From Deltaproteobacteria bacterium (GTDB lineage: Bacteria; UBA10199; DSSB01), in contig JAIOPF010000028.1 in NCBI GenBank assembly GCA_021414045.1, positions 1-9,202 of the forward strand: DNA of 9,202 nucleotides, in the 5' to 3' direction. Positions within the stretch are counted from its first letter, which is position 1. Every line of letters starts with the position of its first letter. Positions 1-9,202 of this stretch are shown here, one piece after another. The notes below the pieces were generated by a model. That model was not told the origin of the DNA and searched no databases. It saw nothing but the letters and a program-made list of their open reading frames with translations. Made by a program: the position numbers and the translations under genes.

Positions 1-25
1 GACATCACATCCCCAAAGCTGTGGT

Positions 26-211
26 TTAGATATTCTCTTCGATCTTCAGTACATCGACATTCTTGTAGAAACCGCAATGAATGCAGACGCGATGCGGGAC
101 GCGCGGGGCGCCGCAACGAGGGCAGCCGCAAACTTGGACCGCGGTGAGCTTGTGCGTCGCGCGGCGCATATCGCGGCGGGACTTGGATTTTCTTCGTTTA
201 GGTACTGGCAT
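26..211 (-). CDS. rpmF: 50S ribosomal protein L32, zinc-binding form
   Basis: This is a structural protein of the large ribosomal subunit. The 61-residue length is normal for the family. The N-terminus MPVPKRRKSKSRRD is the family hallmark, followed by a basic stretch. A zinc ribbon is formed by Cys30-x2-Cys33 and Cys43-x2-Cys46, with the typical PHRVC segment between them, so this is the cysteine-containing form and not the zinc-independent paralogue. The ATG at 211 is preceded by GAGG four bases upstream. The gene is separated from nfi by 126 nt and carries its own promoter-like sequence. In many bacteria rpmF follows yceD (DUF177); no such gene lies here. After the TAA stop only 25 nt remain; they contain GGGG followed by GTG and ATG codons in frame (8-3), which could be the start of the next gene (often plsX), but nothing can be confirmed. 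Confidence 0.97.
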   Translation of the reverse strand: MPVPKRRKSKSRRDMRRATHKLTAVQVCGCPRCGAPRVPHRVCIHCGFYKNVDVLKIEENI

Positions 212-337
212 AAGGCCTCAAAATATTAAGTGAAAACGGCCTGCTAGGTACTATAGGGTTTCGCCGCTTGTCAATTAGCTTTATTTTTGTGCGGAAACAG
301 CGCGATCACTTTAAACTTTATTAATAAAATCAATAAG
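212..337. other. AT-rich gap between nfi and rpmF, with a 12-bp palindrome
   Basis: This 126-nt gap is markedly richer in A and T than the genes on either side. It holds the rpmF promoter candidate and, just past the nfi stop codon, a perfect palindrome TTTATTAATAAA (317-328). I see no GC-rich stem followed by a T-run, so no clear intrinsic terminator for nfi. The palindrome could be a protein-binding site or chance in AT-rich DNA. Confidence 0.4.
245..274 (-). promoter_or_regulatory. Probable sigma70 promoter for rpmF
   Basis: A perfect -35 hexamer TTGACA lies at 274-269 on the minus strand. The -10 is ambiguous: TATAGT (255-250) resembles the consensus best but is only 13 nt away, while TACCTA (250-245) has an acceptable 18-nt spacer but a poor match. 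The position, 34-60 nt upstream of the rpmF start, suits a promoter. The -35 is seen directly; the choice of -10 is uncertain. Confidence 0.45.
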
Positions 338-1009
338 TTAAAGAATATCTTCCAACTTTACTTTAGCGACGTAGCGATCCGCCTCTCGAGTCGGTTTTGG
401 GATGCGCCTTCCCTGGTGGCAAGCTAAAGTCAGCCGCAGTGCCGATCTTAAACTGACACGGTGCCCCGTAGAAAGAAAAATGGGGCTCACGCCCTCCTTC
501 GTCCTCAATACCGCGCCAATGACCTCTCCCTTGTCCGAAAGATCGCTAAAGTCGCCTCGCTTGGGACCCGGCTCCCGGTATTCACCGCACAGACGGGACT
601 TTCCGCAGCCGACCGTCGGCAAATCAAGGCAGATCCCCAAGTGGCTGGCGATTCCCAAGCGGCGAGGGTGGGCGATGCCCTGGCCATCGACAAAAACGAG
701 GTCGGGCCTGCCTTTCAATTTCTTGAAGGCCTCGAGCAGCACCGGAATTTCTCGAAAGGAAAGCAGTCCTGGAACGTAGGGAAACTTCAAGGGAACCTTC
801 GCGTGAACCCGATCGATTTCGACCAAGCTGGGAAATTGGAAAAGAAGGACGCCGGCGTATCCGTATTTTTTATCGCGACTGATCGCCATATCCGCCCCGG
901 CGACGCAGCGGATCTCGCCGAAGTCGTCCCGGATCACGACCTGTGGAGCGAGTTCCTTCTGCAATTCCACCGCTTGTTTGGGGGACAGCTCCCAGGAATG
1001 CGATCTCAT
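338..1009 (-). CDS. nfi: Endonuclease V (deoxyinosine 3'-endonuclease)
   Basis: This cytoplasmic repair enzyme cuts DNA at the second phosphodiester bond 3' of deoxyinosine, using Mg2+, and so starts repair of deaminated adenine. The 223-residue length equals that of the E. coli enzyme. Visible hallmarks are: AGAD with metal-binding Asp40; the wedge segment FPYVPGLLSFRE (77-87), in which the PYVPG loop separates strands and Glu87 is a catalytic acid; VFVDGQG with Asp108; HPRRLGIASH (114-123); GCGKSRLCG with Lys137; STGHRVS around His183; and the C-terminal TREAD with Asp211. All expected active-site acids are present, so it should be active. Gln110 replaces the His of the E. coli DGHG motif. 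The ATG lies 3 nt after the sctV TAG stop (TAGGAGATG), which suggests translational coupling. The purine-rich SD overlaps that stop and sits very close to the ATG. Confidence 0.95.
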   Translation of the reverse strand: MRSHSWELSPKQAVELQKELAPQVVIRDDFGEIRCVAGADMAISRDKKYGYAGVLLFQFPSLVEIDRVHAKVPLKFPYVPGLLSFREIPVLLEAFKKLKGRPDLVFVDGQGIAHPRRLGIASHLGICLDLPTVGCGKSRLCGEYREPGPKRGDFSDLSDKGEVIGAVLRTKEGVSPIFLSTGHRVSLRSALRLTLACHQGRRIPKPTREADRYVAKVKLEDIL

Positions 1010-1012
1010 CTC

Positions 1013-3033
1013 CTACCCACGCTGCAGTCCGACGCGCGCGATGGGCTGGATGCGGAGATTTTCCGAGAGCTCTTGGTACGAAAGCACCGAGAGTTGGGGA
1101 AATTCGAGCTCGATGATCTTGCGGAAATATCGGCGTATCTCGGCGGTGGTCAGGATGACGGGGGGACGAGCGCCCGGCGGGAAGGGATGCGAGGCGATCT
1201 CCTTGCCCACGGCTTCGACGATTTCCTGCGTCGTCTCCGGTTCCAGCGCCAAGTAATTCCCCTTCTCGGTGGTGCGGATAGCGTTGCGCACCAGGTCTTC
1301 GATCTCTGGATCAAGCAGATACACCGCCATCGTGTTGGAATGCCCCGCATACTTATGCGTGATGTAACGCTTGAGGCCCGAGCGAATATGCTCGGTGAGC
1401 ATCAGGGTATTGCGTTCGACCTCCGCCCACTGCGCCAAGGTGGAGAAGATGGTCTTGAGGTCGCGGATCGCGATTTCTTCCTGGATCAAGCGCTGGAAAA
1501 TCTCGGAGAGCTGCAGCACCGTGATGACCTTGGGAACCAGCTCTTTGACCAGCGCCGGGTGGCTCTTTTCAAGTTCATTCAGGATGTTCTGGATCTCCTG
1601 CAGACCCAAGAATTCGTGGGCGTGCTTGCGCAAGATATAGCTGAGATGGAGGATCAGGTATTCGGCGATATCCCACATCCTAAAACCCGCCTGCACGGCG
1701 ACGTCCTTAAACTCTTCGTTGATCCAGGTCACGATGGAACCGTCGATGGGATGGATGGTCTCGGTGCCCTCGATGTTGAACAGGGAAAGCTGCTCCAAGG
1801 GCTCTCCGACCAGGATGCAGCCGCGGTAAACGCGGCCCTTGGCGACGGGCACCTCGTTGATGTTGATCACGTAGCTCTCGGGCTCCATGTCGACGTTCTG
1901 TCCGCGCACCTGGATGCCGGGAAAATTCACGCCCAATTCATAATACAAACCGTGACGCAGCAGAGGGATCAATTCGTTGATGAAGCGCCCGCCATCCTGG
2001 CTGTCGTCGACAAAGGGAATGATGGCCTCGCCGACCTCCAAGGAAATCGGGGCGGGCATGATGAAGGGCAGCACGTCCCCGTGCTTCTCGACGGCGCGCT
2101 TGACGATTTCTTCCTTGGGCACGTCGGCGATTTCCTGGGCCTCCTCGGTCTTGCCTCTCTTCAGATAGTAGGCGGTTGTCGCCAAAACTCCCGAGAGAAT
2201 GAGGAAGGGAATTTTCGGAAGTCCCGGCAAGCGACGCGGGTAACGACCACGCCGGCGGCGATGGAGATCACCAAGGCGGGGATCATCGAGACCAAGCCGT
2301 CACCGATGGACAGCAGCGAGTAGGTTTGTACCGCCTTGACCAAGGGCATGTCGCGGAGCATGACGCCGATGATGAAACCGCCGATCAGGTTGATCAGCGT
2401 GATGATGATGCCGGCGATGGCGTCTCCCTTGACGAACTTCATGGCTCCATCCATGGCGCCGTACATCTGGGATTCGCGCTGCAGGATTTCGCGGCGTTCC
2501 ATGGCCTGCTCCATGTTGATGATGCCGGCCCGCAAGTCGGCGTCGATACTCATCTGTTTGCCGGGCATGGCGTCCAAGGTAAAACGGGCGCCGACTTCGG
2601 AGACGCGTTCCGCGCCTTTCGCGATGACGATGAAGTTGACCAAGGTGATGATCAAGAAAATGACGATACCGACGACCATCGACTTCATCGAGGTGCCGCC
2701 CAAGACGAAACTACCGAAGGCCTGGATGACCTCTCCGGCGTGGCCTTGCGAAAGGATGAGGCGCGTGGAGGAGATATTCAGCGCCAACCGGAAAATGGTC
2801 GTGATCAATAACAGGGTTGGAAACGACGCGATCTTGAGGGCATCGGAAATATACAAGGCCACCAACAAGATCAGGATTCCGATCGTGATATTGACGGTCA
2901 GCAGGATGTCGATGAGCCAAGTCGGAAGAGGGATGATGATCATCCCGATGACGGCCACTACCAGGAGTGCTAGAACGACGTCGCTGTACTTGGCGATCAG
3001 GTCGTTGATGCTGCCGAGTTTAAATTTCTCCAC
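1013..3033 (-). pseudogene. sctV: Type III secretion export gate protein SctV (FHIPEP family), interrupted by a deletion and frameshift
   Basis: SctV/FlhA proteins form the nonameric inner-membrane export gate of type III secretion systems. The N-terminal part (3033-2161) has six hydrophobic segments and the family signature around RFTLDAMPGKQMSIDAD. The ERR-x7-ESQMYGAMDGAMKFVKGDAIAGI type of segment, and a cytoplasmic domain with GLYYELGVNFPG, INEVPVAKG, LRKHAHEFLG, LVPKVI, LTEHIRSGLKRYITHKYAG and AVYLLDPEIE, resemble non-flagellar SctV more than FlhA. The N-terminal frame runs through GVVVTRVA, then goes out of frame and stops at 2161. The C-terminal frame resumes at LPGLPKIPF (from 2230) and runs to 1013. 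From memory of InvA and FlhA, about 33 residues, mainly the seventh membrane segment, should separate these points, so roughly 100 nt are missing. The GTG start at 3033 has a strong SD (AGGGGTGAG, 3045-3037); an upstream TTG at 3060 lies inside a hairpin. Real mutation and assembly error are both possible. Confidence 0.88.
2226..2236 (-). other. Deletion and frameshift junction within sctV
   Basis: On the minus strand the frame reading ...V-T-R-V ends at GTC, two bases (GC) follow, and then TTG opens the second frame reading L-P-G-L-P-K. Only two nucleotides occupy a place where the family normally has about 33 codons. A one-base indel alone would not explain this. No SD precedes the TTG at 2230, so separate initiation of the C-terminal half is not supported. 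Confidence 0.8.
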
Positions 3034-3051
3034 GGGCTCACCCCTTTTTAG

Positions 3052-3073
3052 GTGGGCCAACCCCTTGGCCCAC
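3052..3073 (-). repeat. Perfect 9-bp hairpin between argJ and sctV
   Basis: Plus-strand GTGGGCCAA (3052-3060), loop CCCC (3061-3064) and TTGGCCCAC (3065-3073) form a perfect stem-loop. On the transcribed strand it begins at the last base of the argJ stop codon and ends seven bases before the sctV SD. No T-run follows the stem in either direction; on the transcript it is followed by CUAAAAAGGGG. It is therefore not a classical intrinsic terminator. It may protect the upstream RNA 3' end, weaken read-through, or modulate sctV translation. Confidence 0.8.
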
Positions 3074-4272
3074 TAGGTTCGATATTCGGCGTTTATTTTG
3101 ACATAGGGGTAGCCGAGATCACTAGTCCAAACTTTGGACTCACCCTTCCCCCCTTTAAGATCGATCAAAACCCTAAAACTTTGGTTTTTCATGACTTTAT
3201 GGGCTTTCGCCTCTTGAGAGACGGGGGTCGGAAGGCCGTTTAAGACCAAGGCTACCGAATCGTAGAAAATATCGACACGGGAGGTATCAAAGGTTTCGCC
3301 CGAATAGCCGGCCGCCGCAAAAACTCGCCCCCAATTGGGGTCTTTTCCGAAAAAAGAGGTCTTCACCAAGGGCGAACGGGCGATGCAATAGGCGATATGC
3401 TTGGCGGAATCGGCATTCTTGGCGCCCTTCACGTGGACCTCGACGACCACGGTGGCCCCTTCCCCGTCCTGCACCATCATCCATGCCAGTTTGGAACAGA
3501 CTTCCTGGAGGGCGCCCTCAAAGGCGCGCCATGACGCGGTTCCCGGCTTCACCGAGATCCCAGAGGCCCCGCTAGCGAGGAGAACGGCCGTGTCATTGGT
3601 CGACGTATCGCCATCGACGGAAATAGAATTAAAAGTCGCTTCGACAACCTTGCCGAAAGCTTTCTTCATCGCCGCGATGGGAAGATCCAAGTCGGTAAAG
3701 ATGTAGGCGAGCATGGTAGCCATGTGAGGCTCGATCATTCCGGCACCCTTGGCGAAACCCGCCAAAGTGAAGGTTTTGCCGCCGATTTTGCCCCGCACCG
3801 CGTGCATCTTGGGAAAGGCATCGGTGGTCATGATGGCGTGGGCGGCCGCGGAAAAATTGCCTGGGGCCAGGGCCTTCGTCGCCGCGGGGAGAGCTCGGAT
3901 GATTTTGGCGACATCGAGCTGGACGCCGATCTTCCCCGTGGAACTGACCAAAACTTCGCTTTTGGAACAACCCAATTGCTTCGCCGCGGCGGCTGCCGTG
4001 GTCAGGGCATTTTTGAGCCCCTTGGGGCCCGTTGCGGCGTTCGCGTTCCCGGAATTCACGACGATGGCCCGCAGCTTACCCTTGCCGATAACCGATTGTC
4101 CCTGAAGGACCGGCGCGGCCTTCAAAAGATTGGTGGTGAAGGTGGCCACCGCCTTGACGGGCCTATCCGCGACGATGAGGGCTAAATCGGGCTTTTTCGT
4201 CTGTTTGATGCCGGCGACGGCGCCGGAAAATTGAAAACCGGGGATTTGAATCAAGGGGGGATTCTTTTTCAT
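3073..4272 (-). CDS. argJ: Bifunctional ornithine acetyltransferase / N-acetylglutamate synthase
   Basis: ArgJ moves the acetyl group from N-acetylornithine to glutamate, and in its bifunctional form also acetylates glutamate from acetyl-CoA, making arginine synthesis cyclic. It acts in the cytoplasm. The precursor is 399 residues, a normal length, and cleaves itself into two chains. The cleavage site is visible in KGAGMIEPHMATML between Ala185 and Thr186, the new N-terminal nucleophile. The oxyanion-hole pair Thr112-Gly113 lies in VSSTGKIG. Other hallmarks are NSGNANA (73-79), DGDTSTND (220-227), GKDPNWGR (309-316) and the C-terminal INAEYRT. Whether it is bi- or monofunctional cannot be decided from sequence alone. 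It begins 20 nt after secA and is probably co-transcribed with it. The ATG at 4272 has only a weak, distant SD, so coupling to secA translation is possible. Confidence 0.96.
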   Translation of the reverse strand: MKKNPPLIQIPGFQFSGAVAGIKQTKKPDLALIVADRPVKAVATFTTNLLKAAPVLQGQSVIGKGKLRAIVVNSGNANAATGPKGLKNALTTAAAAAKQLGCSKSEVLVSSTGKIGVQLDVAKIIRALPAATKALAPGNFSAAAHAIMTTDAFPKMHAVRGKIGGKTFTLAGFAKGAGMIEPHMATMLAYIFTDLDLPIAAMKKAFGKVVEATFNSISVDGDTSTNDTAVLLASGASGISVKPGTASWRAFEGALQEVCSKLAWMMVQDGEGATVVVEVHVKGAKNADSAKHIAYCIARSPLVKTSFFGKDPNWGRVFAAAGYSGETFDTSRVDIFYDSVALVLNGLPTPVSQEAKAHKVMKNQSFRVLIDLKGGKGESKVWTSDLGYPYVKINAEYRT

Positions 4273-4292
4273 ATTCGTTTTTCAGGAAATCC

Positions 4293-7022
<2,730 letters not shown>

Positions 7023-7030
7023 GGGGTCCC

Positions 7031-7059
7031 TTGCTATGTGAGTGAGGGAGGAAAGTCAA
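7031..7059 (-). promoter_or_regulatory. Weak promoter candidate upstream of secA
   Basis: Minus-strand TTGACT (7059-7054), a 17-nt spacer and TAGCAA (7036-7031) resemble a sigma70 promoter. The -10 matches poorly, and a start about 7 nt downstream would fall almost on the secA ATG, removing most of the SD. Read-through from the M23 gene is at least as likely. Confidence 0.2.
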
Positions 7060-7099
7060 ATGGTGATGCAGGAGGAAAAACGCAAGAAGGGCGCGGAAA

Positions 7100-8050
7100 T
7101 TATTCGAAGATATATTTCATCGGATCGGTGGGAATGCCGTCGACATGGACCTCGTAATGGAGGTGAGGGCCCGTCGAAGAACCGGTGCTGCCCACGGCTG
7201 AAATCTTGCTGCCGCGCTCGACATGATCGCCTTCGTGGACGAAGAGCTCGGAGTTATGGCCGTAGAGGGTGCTGATCCCGTAGCCGTGGTCGATGATGAC
7301 GGCATTGCCGTAACCGCCCTTATATCCGGCGAAGACAATCGTCCCCTCGGAAGGAGCGAAAACCGGGCTGCCGATGGGCGAAGCGATGTCGATGCCCTTA
7401 TGCATCTTCACGCCCTCGCCCCATGGCGAGAAACGAAAGCCGAAATTGGAAGTGACCCAACCGTGGACCGGCCACAGCGAGGGAGTCGAAGCCCAGAAAG
7501 AAATGCGGTCTTCGTTGGCCTCGTAGACTTCGTTCACCCGCTCTTCGAGATTGATCGCGAATTCCGCCATCTCATCGAGCTTCAGGTTCATCTTTTCGTA
7601 GAATTGTTCATCAAACTTGCCGGCTCTCCAGTCGCGGGCCAGGGAACGGGACGACAGCTTGGGCAGGTTGTTCACGCGGTTGAGGAATTCCCCGAGATTT
7701 TCCTGTTCGGAAATGGGACCCACGCCCTTATTGAGCTTGCCGGACTCCACCCCAATGGAGCCCTCGAGCTTTTCGGTGAACTTTTCGATGCGTTTGATGG
7801 TGCCTTCCATGGCCCCTATCTTGGAAACCAACTCGGCCTTTTCTTGCTCCAGTTGGGCGATGGTGGTGGATTCCCCTTTTAGGTTTTTACCCCGGTAAAA
7901 GAGGAAACCCCAGGTCATCACGGAAGAAAATACCAAGAAAACCGCAAAAAGCCCGCCCAAAAGTCGCAGGCTGGTGTTGGACACGGTCAGGGTGCGGCTA
8001 CCGAAGCCGTCGGCGTCAAACAGAACCAAATTGGTGTTTTTACGATTCAA
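7100..8050 (-). CDS. Membrane-anchored M23 family metallopeptidase (LytM type)
   Basis: M23 enzymes are zinc endopeptidases that cut peptidoglycan cross-bridges or stem peptides, in growth, division or remodelling. The 316-residue protein has a short cytoplasmic N-terminus, one membrane segment at about 29-52 acting as an uncleaved anchor, a charged coiled-coil region at about 62-100, a further helical region at about 145-180, and a C-terminal LytM domain at about 195-312. The zinc ligands His217 and Asp221 (HKGID) and His298 (HLHYEV, with His296) are present, as is His265 in LYGH, so it should be an active enzyme and not an EnvC-like inactive regulator. The start is TTG at 8050, chosen for the well-placed SD GAGGGAA; no ATG lies in a suitable place. 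It lies between a phosphatase gene and secA in the same direction. The exact cleavage specificity cannot be told. Confidence 0.92.
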   Translation of the reverse strand: MNRKNTNLVLFDADGFGSRTLTVSNTSLRLLGGLFAVFLVFSSVMTWGFLFYRGKNLKGESTTIAQLEQEKAELVSKIGAMEGTIKRIEKFTEKLEGSIGVESGKLNKGVGPISEQENLGEFLNRVNNLPKLSSRSLARDWRAGKFDEQFYEKMNLKLDEMAEFAINLEERVNEVYEANEDRISFWASTPSLWPVHGWVTSNFGFRFSPWGEGVKMHKGIDIASPIGSPVFAPSEGTIVFAGYKGGYGNAVIIDHGYGISTLYGHNSELFVHEGDHVERGSKISAVGSTGSSTGPHLHYEVHVDGIPTDPMKYIFE

Positions 8051-8092
8051 ACGCTTCCCTCGAAACCTTGAATGGAGTGGACCTTAGTATCA

Positions 8093-8109
8093 TCGGCGGA
8101 TATCGCCGA
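8093..8109 (-). repeat. Small hairpin in the M23 gene leader
   Basis: Plus-strand TCGGCG (8093-8098), a 5-nt spacer GATAT and CGCCGA (8104-8109) form a 6-bp GC-rich stem about 43 nt upstream of the TTG start. It has no following T-run. It could shape the leader RNA or be chance. Confidence 0.35.
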
Positions 8110-8147
8110 AGGTGGCCTCAAAAATTGGTTTTTCTTAAGTCGGGGGA

Positions 8148-8177
8148 ACCGTAGCAGAGGGGGGTTTTTGAAGTCAA
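8148..8177 (-). promoter_or_regulatory. Probable sigma70 promoter for the M23 peptidase gene
   Basis: On the minus strand TTGACT (8177-8172) matches the -35 consensus at five of six bases. After an 18-nt spacer comes TACGGT (8153-8148), preceded by TGC, giving an extended -10. The predicted start point near 8141 leaves a leader of about 90 nt. It lies in the 149-nt gap after the phosphatase gene and would let the M23-secA-argJ genes be expressed independently. Confidence 0.55.
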
Positions 8178-8199
8178 GGCATTTGGCCCGAATGAAAAC

Positions 8200-8964
8200 T
8201 TAAGCAATTTCATCAACTTGCAGAATAATGACCGTGATATTGTCATCTCCACCCCGGCTGTTGGCCGAGTTGACCAGCTTCTCGCAGGCCTCTTGGAGGT
8301 CGTATTTTTCGACCGTTTCTTCGATCTCACGGTCCTCGACCAGGTTGGATAGGCCGTCGGAACAGAGCAAAAGCTTGTCGCCGTGCTTCATTTCTTTGCA
8401 AAGGAGGTCGATATCGACCTCCTCTTGGTAGCCCACGGAGCGGGTAATGATGTTTTTTAGCTTATGGCCCCGGGCATCGCTGGCGGAAATCATGCCGGCC
8501 TTGACCTGCTCGCTGACCAGGGAATGGTCTTCGGTGACCTGCTCTATCTTACCCGACCGAATCAGGTAGGCCCGGGAATCCCCGACATTGGCTATATATA
8601 GTTGGGGGGAGGCGAAAAGAGCCGCCACGGCGGTGGTTCCCATGCCCCGGAGGTTCTCGTCGAACATGGCCTGGTCGTGAATCCGGCGGCCGGCCTCTTG
8701 GATCGCATGCTTTAATTGATTTCCGGGATTGGAATCCTCTTCGTTGACACCCCGAATCTGGGTGGCATCGGGATCGAAACGCAGGGCACGGACCACCTCT
8801 TCGACGGTCGTGACCGCTAATTTCGAGGCATACTCCCCACCCAAATGGCCGCCCATTCCGTCCGCCACCATATAAAGGCCCATATCGTCATTGATCAGAT
8901 AGGAATCCTCATTTTGCTGACGCTTCATGCCGACGTTGGAGATGCCGTAAGATTCGATTTTCAT
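8200..8964 (-). CDS. PP2C-type (PPM family) Ser/Thr protein phosphatase
   Basis: The protein removes phosphate from Ser/Thr residues using two metal ions and typically reverses the action of a Hanks-type kinase (as with PrpC or Stp). At 254 residues it is a stand-alone catalytic domain without signal peptide or membrane segment, so it is cytoplasmic. Motifs in order: NED with Asp20; VADGMGGH with the metal-binding Asp35-Gly36; GMGTTAVAA (108-116); ANVGDSRAYLI with Asp129; TEDHSLV (144-150); LLCSDGLSNLVED with Asp203; and GGDDNITVI with Asp240. All metal-binding aspartates are present. The ATG at 8964 has only a weak SD (AGG about ten bases upstream) but directly precedes the conserved N-terminus. 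No kinase lies in the window, so its partner is unknown. A strong promoter precedes it. Substrates could include cell-wall factors, given the adjacent peptidase, but this is speculation. Confidence 0.95.
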   Translation of the reverse strand: MKIESYGISNVGMKRQQNEDSYLINDDMGLYMVADGMGGHLGGEYASKLAVTTVEEVVRALRFDPDATQIRGVNEEDSNPGNQLKHAIQEAGRRIHDQAMFDENLRGMGTTAVAALFASPQLYIANVGDSRAYLIRSGKIEQVTEDHSLVSEQVKAGMISASDARGHKLKNIITRSVGYQEEVDIDLLCKEMKHGDKLLLCSDGLSNLVEDREIEETVEKYDLQEACEKLVNSANSRGGDDNITVIILQVDEIA

Positions 8965-9030
8965 GAAAATTCTGCCTAATCCGCGTTCTTAATCCCGAGG
9001 TCGAGTCTTTTAACGTAAACGATGGCGACG

Positions 9031-9059
9031 ATTATATGCAAGCGCCTAATACATGGCAA
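9031..9059 (-). promoter_or_regulatory. Strong sigma70 promoter for the phosphatase gene
   Basis: On the minus strand TTGCCA (9059-9054) matches the -35 consensus at five of six bases, is followed by an ideal 17-nt spacer, and then by a perfect -10 TATAAT (9036-9031). The expected start near 9024 gives a leader of about 60 nt. It begins 3 nt after the stop codon of the upstream reading frame, so it marks the start of a new transcription unit. Confidence 0.8.
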
Positions 9060-9062
9060 ATT

Positions 9063-9202
9063 TCAACTTCCGCCTATCGCCATTTCTTGAATCGCCAGAG
9101 TCGGTGCCCCCACATTGCCGTTAAAACGATGCCGGGAACCGATAGCGCGGATATCGGACATCATCCGATGAAGGTTGCCGGCTAAGGCCAGCTTTTTGAC
9201 CG
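9063..9202 (-). CDS. C-terminal end of an unidentified protein (partial)
   Basis: An open frame enters from the right edge (first whole codon at 9200) and runs 45 codons to a TGA at 9063. The peptide contains LAGNLHRMMSDIRAIGS and ends with APTLAIQEMAIGGS, a plausible mixed composition, and the other two frames on this strand carry stops here. The position, ending just before a strong promoter on the same strand, fits a real gene end. I do not recognise the family, and the fragment is too short to exclude chance. Confidence 0.5.
   Translation of the reverse strand, partial: VKKLALAGNLHRMMSDIRAIGSRHRFNGNVGAPTLAIQEMAIGGS

Noticed and set aside
1..10. Possible start (GTG or ATG after GGGG) of a gene after rpmF, such as plsX
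   Set aside because: Only one or two codons are visible, so no protein can be supported.
461..2323. Long plus-strand open frame of 620 codons opposite nfi and sctV
   Set aside because: It lies antisense to clearly recognised proteins, its translation resembles no family, and long antisense frames are common in GC-rich coding DNA.
3034..3060. TTG at 3060 as the sctV start
   Set aside because: It lies within the intergenic hairpin and has no SD, whereas GTG at 3033 is preceded by AGGGGTGAG at good spacing.
7070..7099. Possible terminator after the M23 gene (CGC, 7-nt loop, GCG, then TTTTT on the minus strand)
   Set aside because: The stem is only three to four base pairs, too weak to call an intrinsic terminator.

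Overview
All recognisable genes in this 9.2 kb window lie on the minus strand, so transcription runs from the right edge to the left. In that order they are: the 3' end of an unidentified protein, a PP2C-type Ser/Thr phosphatase, a membrane-anchored M23 peptidase, secA, argJ, a broken sctV-type (FHIPEP) type III secretion export gene, nfi (endonuclease V) and rpmF (ribosomal protein L32). Coding DNA is moderately GC-rich, gaps are short, and three starts are non-ATG (TTG for the M23 gene, GTG for sctV). The only clearly AT-rich stretch is the gap between nfi and rpmF.

The organism is a diderm bacterium. The SctV family, the full SecA with a zinc tail, and an M23-secA-argJ order that I remember from deltaproteobacterial genomes such as Geobacter all point to a deltaproteobacterial-type or related uncultured lineage. 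This placement is an inference without any search.

Right part (about 7000-9202): envelope and signalling. A near-consensus sigma70 promoter (TTGCCA, 17-nt spacer, TATAAT) sits directly after the upstream gene fragment and drives the phosphatase. A second plausible promoter (TTGACT, 18-nt spacer, extended -10 TGCTACGGT) precedes the M23 peptidase. Both proteins keep their catalytic residues. secA follows 77 nt later and argJ 20 nt after that.

Middle part (about 1000-3075): a perfect 9-bp hairpin without a U-tract fills the gap between argJ and sctV. The sctV reading frame is interrupted. Its N-terminal half ends in the sixth membrane segment, and its C-terminal half resumes in another frame at the segment that should follow the seventh. 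About 100 nt appear to be missing. No other type III secretion gene is present.

Left part (1-1009): nfi starts 3 nt after the sctV stop codon and is probably translationally coupled to it. rpmF has its own consensus -35 element and a complete zinc ribbon, and the usual upstream partner yceD is absent.

I found no tRNA, rRNA, CRISPR array, insertion sequence or phage gene. Apart from the sctV lesion this looks like an ordinary housekeeping region. I do not see convincing evidence of a new biological system.
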